Shown: positions 63,270-64,000 of the stretch, piece by piece
Position numbering within the stretch: position 1 is the first letter of the stretch
How the letters are laid out: every line of letters begins with the position of its first letter
NCBI GenBank assembly: GCA_964017185.1
Contig: OZ024879.1
Location: 23,501,456 to 23,565,455 of the forward strand
From: Rugalucina vietnamica
Taxonomy: Eukaryota; Mollusca; Bivalvia; Lucinida; Lucinidae
Reading direction: 5' to 3'
Length of the DNA: 64,000 nt
Notes under the pieces: generated by a model
Told to the model about the DNA's origin: nothing
What the model saw: the letters and a program-made list of their open reading frames with translations, nothing else
Databases searched by the model: none
Made by a program: the position numbers and the translations under genes

Positions 63270-64000
63270 TAAACCCGGTCAAAAGGGTGGTCGAGTGGGA
63301 ATATGGGCCCCCACCAATTGCGGCCTTGGAGACATACAGATGGGCTGCTTGTGCCTCATGGCAAAGCTTCTAATCTACTGACCGACCATCTGATTACTGG
63401 TTAACCAATCATGTCTGAGTCTGCCCAGGAAAAGTGGTCTAGTCAAACCATCTATACAGACAAGCCTTATTAGCTTAGTTGGGAAGCACATTTTGCGTGT
63501 CATAACATCCTCATGTTGGGTAAAAGTCCCATAAAATGGAGGCAACGTCCCGACATGACCATTGCTTTTGACTGGGACGTAAGCATCAATTCAAACTAAA
63601 TAAACCCGGTCAAGCCACCTCCCCCTTTTGTGGTATTGTTAACATGACGTTTCACCATACTGTTTTTCTGCTCTTAAAGGACCTCAGTTTTATTTGCTAT
63701 TTCTACAGCTGGCGTTGTGCCGTGTGGCGGCCTAAAAGGTCTCCCCGTACATCATCCATAGTGCAGATTATATTTTCCTTTTGATCCTTTGAAATATGTG
63801 GGGGTATTCCGAGAAATCAGAAAATAATTATCGGCTTAGATTCATTTTCTAACCAACGTTTAATATATTTGGCTCCTTTTTGATTATTATAGTCTTTGTA
63901 CCGACTATTCTTTTGAAAGTTGTAAAATAACAGTAATTCTCTTTGGCTTCATGTTGCCAAATCATTAGGGTCACTGAAGAGGCTTAACTAGCCGAAACCG
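63270..64000 (-). repeat. Dispersed repeat family A, reverse orientation, runs off the window
   Basis: ATGGGCTGCTTGTGCCTCATGG, GACCATCTGATTACTGGTTAACC, CTGCCCAGGAAAAGTGG, GTCCCGACATGACC and, at the end, GTTGCCAAATCATTAGGGTC and TCACTGAAGAGGCTTAACTA are family A reversed. It contains the inverted partner 63699-63786 of the segment at 61138-61229. Confidence 0.8.

Overview
The window looks like repeat-rich intergenic or intronic DNA from an animal genome, most likely a bivalve or closely related mollusc. This rests on several retroelement families of the kind common in marine invertebrates, tRNA-derived SINEs, many short inverted-repeat elements, AT-rich spacers, splice-type signals, and the lack of any long uninterrupted host gene. 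I cannot name the species. Almost every protein-like stretch is a broken mobile element.

Region by region. 0.5-6.9 kb: a decayed minus-strand non-LTR retrotransposon of the RNase H-bearing (I-like) type, with ORF1 zinc knuckles, endonuclease, reverse transcriptase (RT) and RNase H. Its 5' end is duplicated in tandem. 6.9-8.9 kb: the 3' half of a Ty3/gypsy element (integrase, then a zinc-finger third ORF behind a splice-acceptor-like site). 10.7 kb: an LTR-like core promoter. 11.7-12.5 kb: an unrecognised 185-residue ORF that continues past an in-frame TGA until a MITE cuts it. 14.8-18.2 kb: tails of a Penelope-like element and a possible minus-strand gene remnant with 17-residue repeats, split by a SINE. 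19.6-21.1 kb: a non-autonomous element with 3-bp target duplications and a GATC-rich core. 21.8-24.5 kb: a 363-bp satellite with a dimeric higher-order repeat. 27-36 kb: dispersed repeats, a MITE packed with TGACGTCA octamers, a decayed Myb/SANT-like gene and a gypsy gag remnant. 38.6-40 kb: a 146-bp minisatellite inside a dispersed repeat. 40.9-43.3 kb: a second non-LTR element. 47.9 kb: a piece of a multicopy element-type protein. 49.4-51.2 kb: a Penelope-like RT with its 3' tail. 51.5-53.9 kb: a third non-LTR element holding two nested insertions. 54-58 kb: minus-strand coding remnants that may be host-derived. 59.8-64 kb: a palindromic MITE and a fourth non-LTR element, split by a 940-bp mariner-type element carrying several RFX X-box-like motifs.

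No gene here is clearly intact and cellular. The pieces do not form a working pathway. Nesting does give relative ages: the repeat at 3.9-4.1 kb is younger than the first non-LTR copy; the Penelope tail and the C/G-tract MITE are younger than the third; the mariner-type element is younger than the fourth. The most interesting signals are the gypsy third ORF with its acceptor-like site and in-frame TAG, the X-box-bearing mariner-type element, the CRE-dense MITE, the GATC-rich element core, the higher-order satellite, and the tandem 5' ends of the first non-LTR element. All calls are from reading the sequence; no database search was run.
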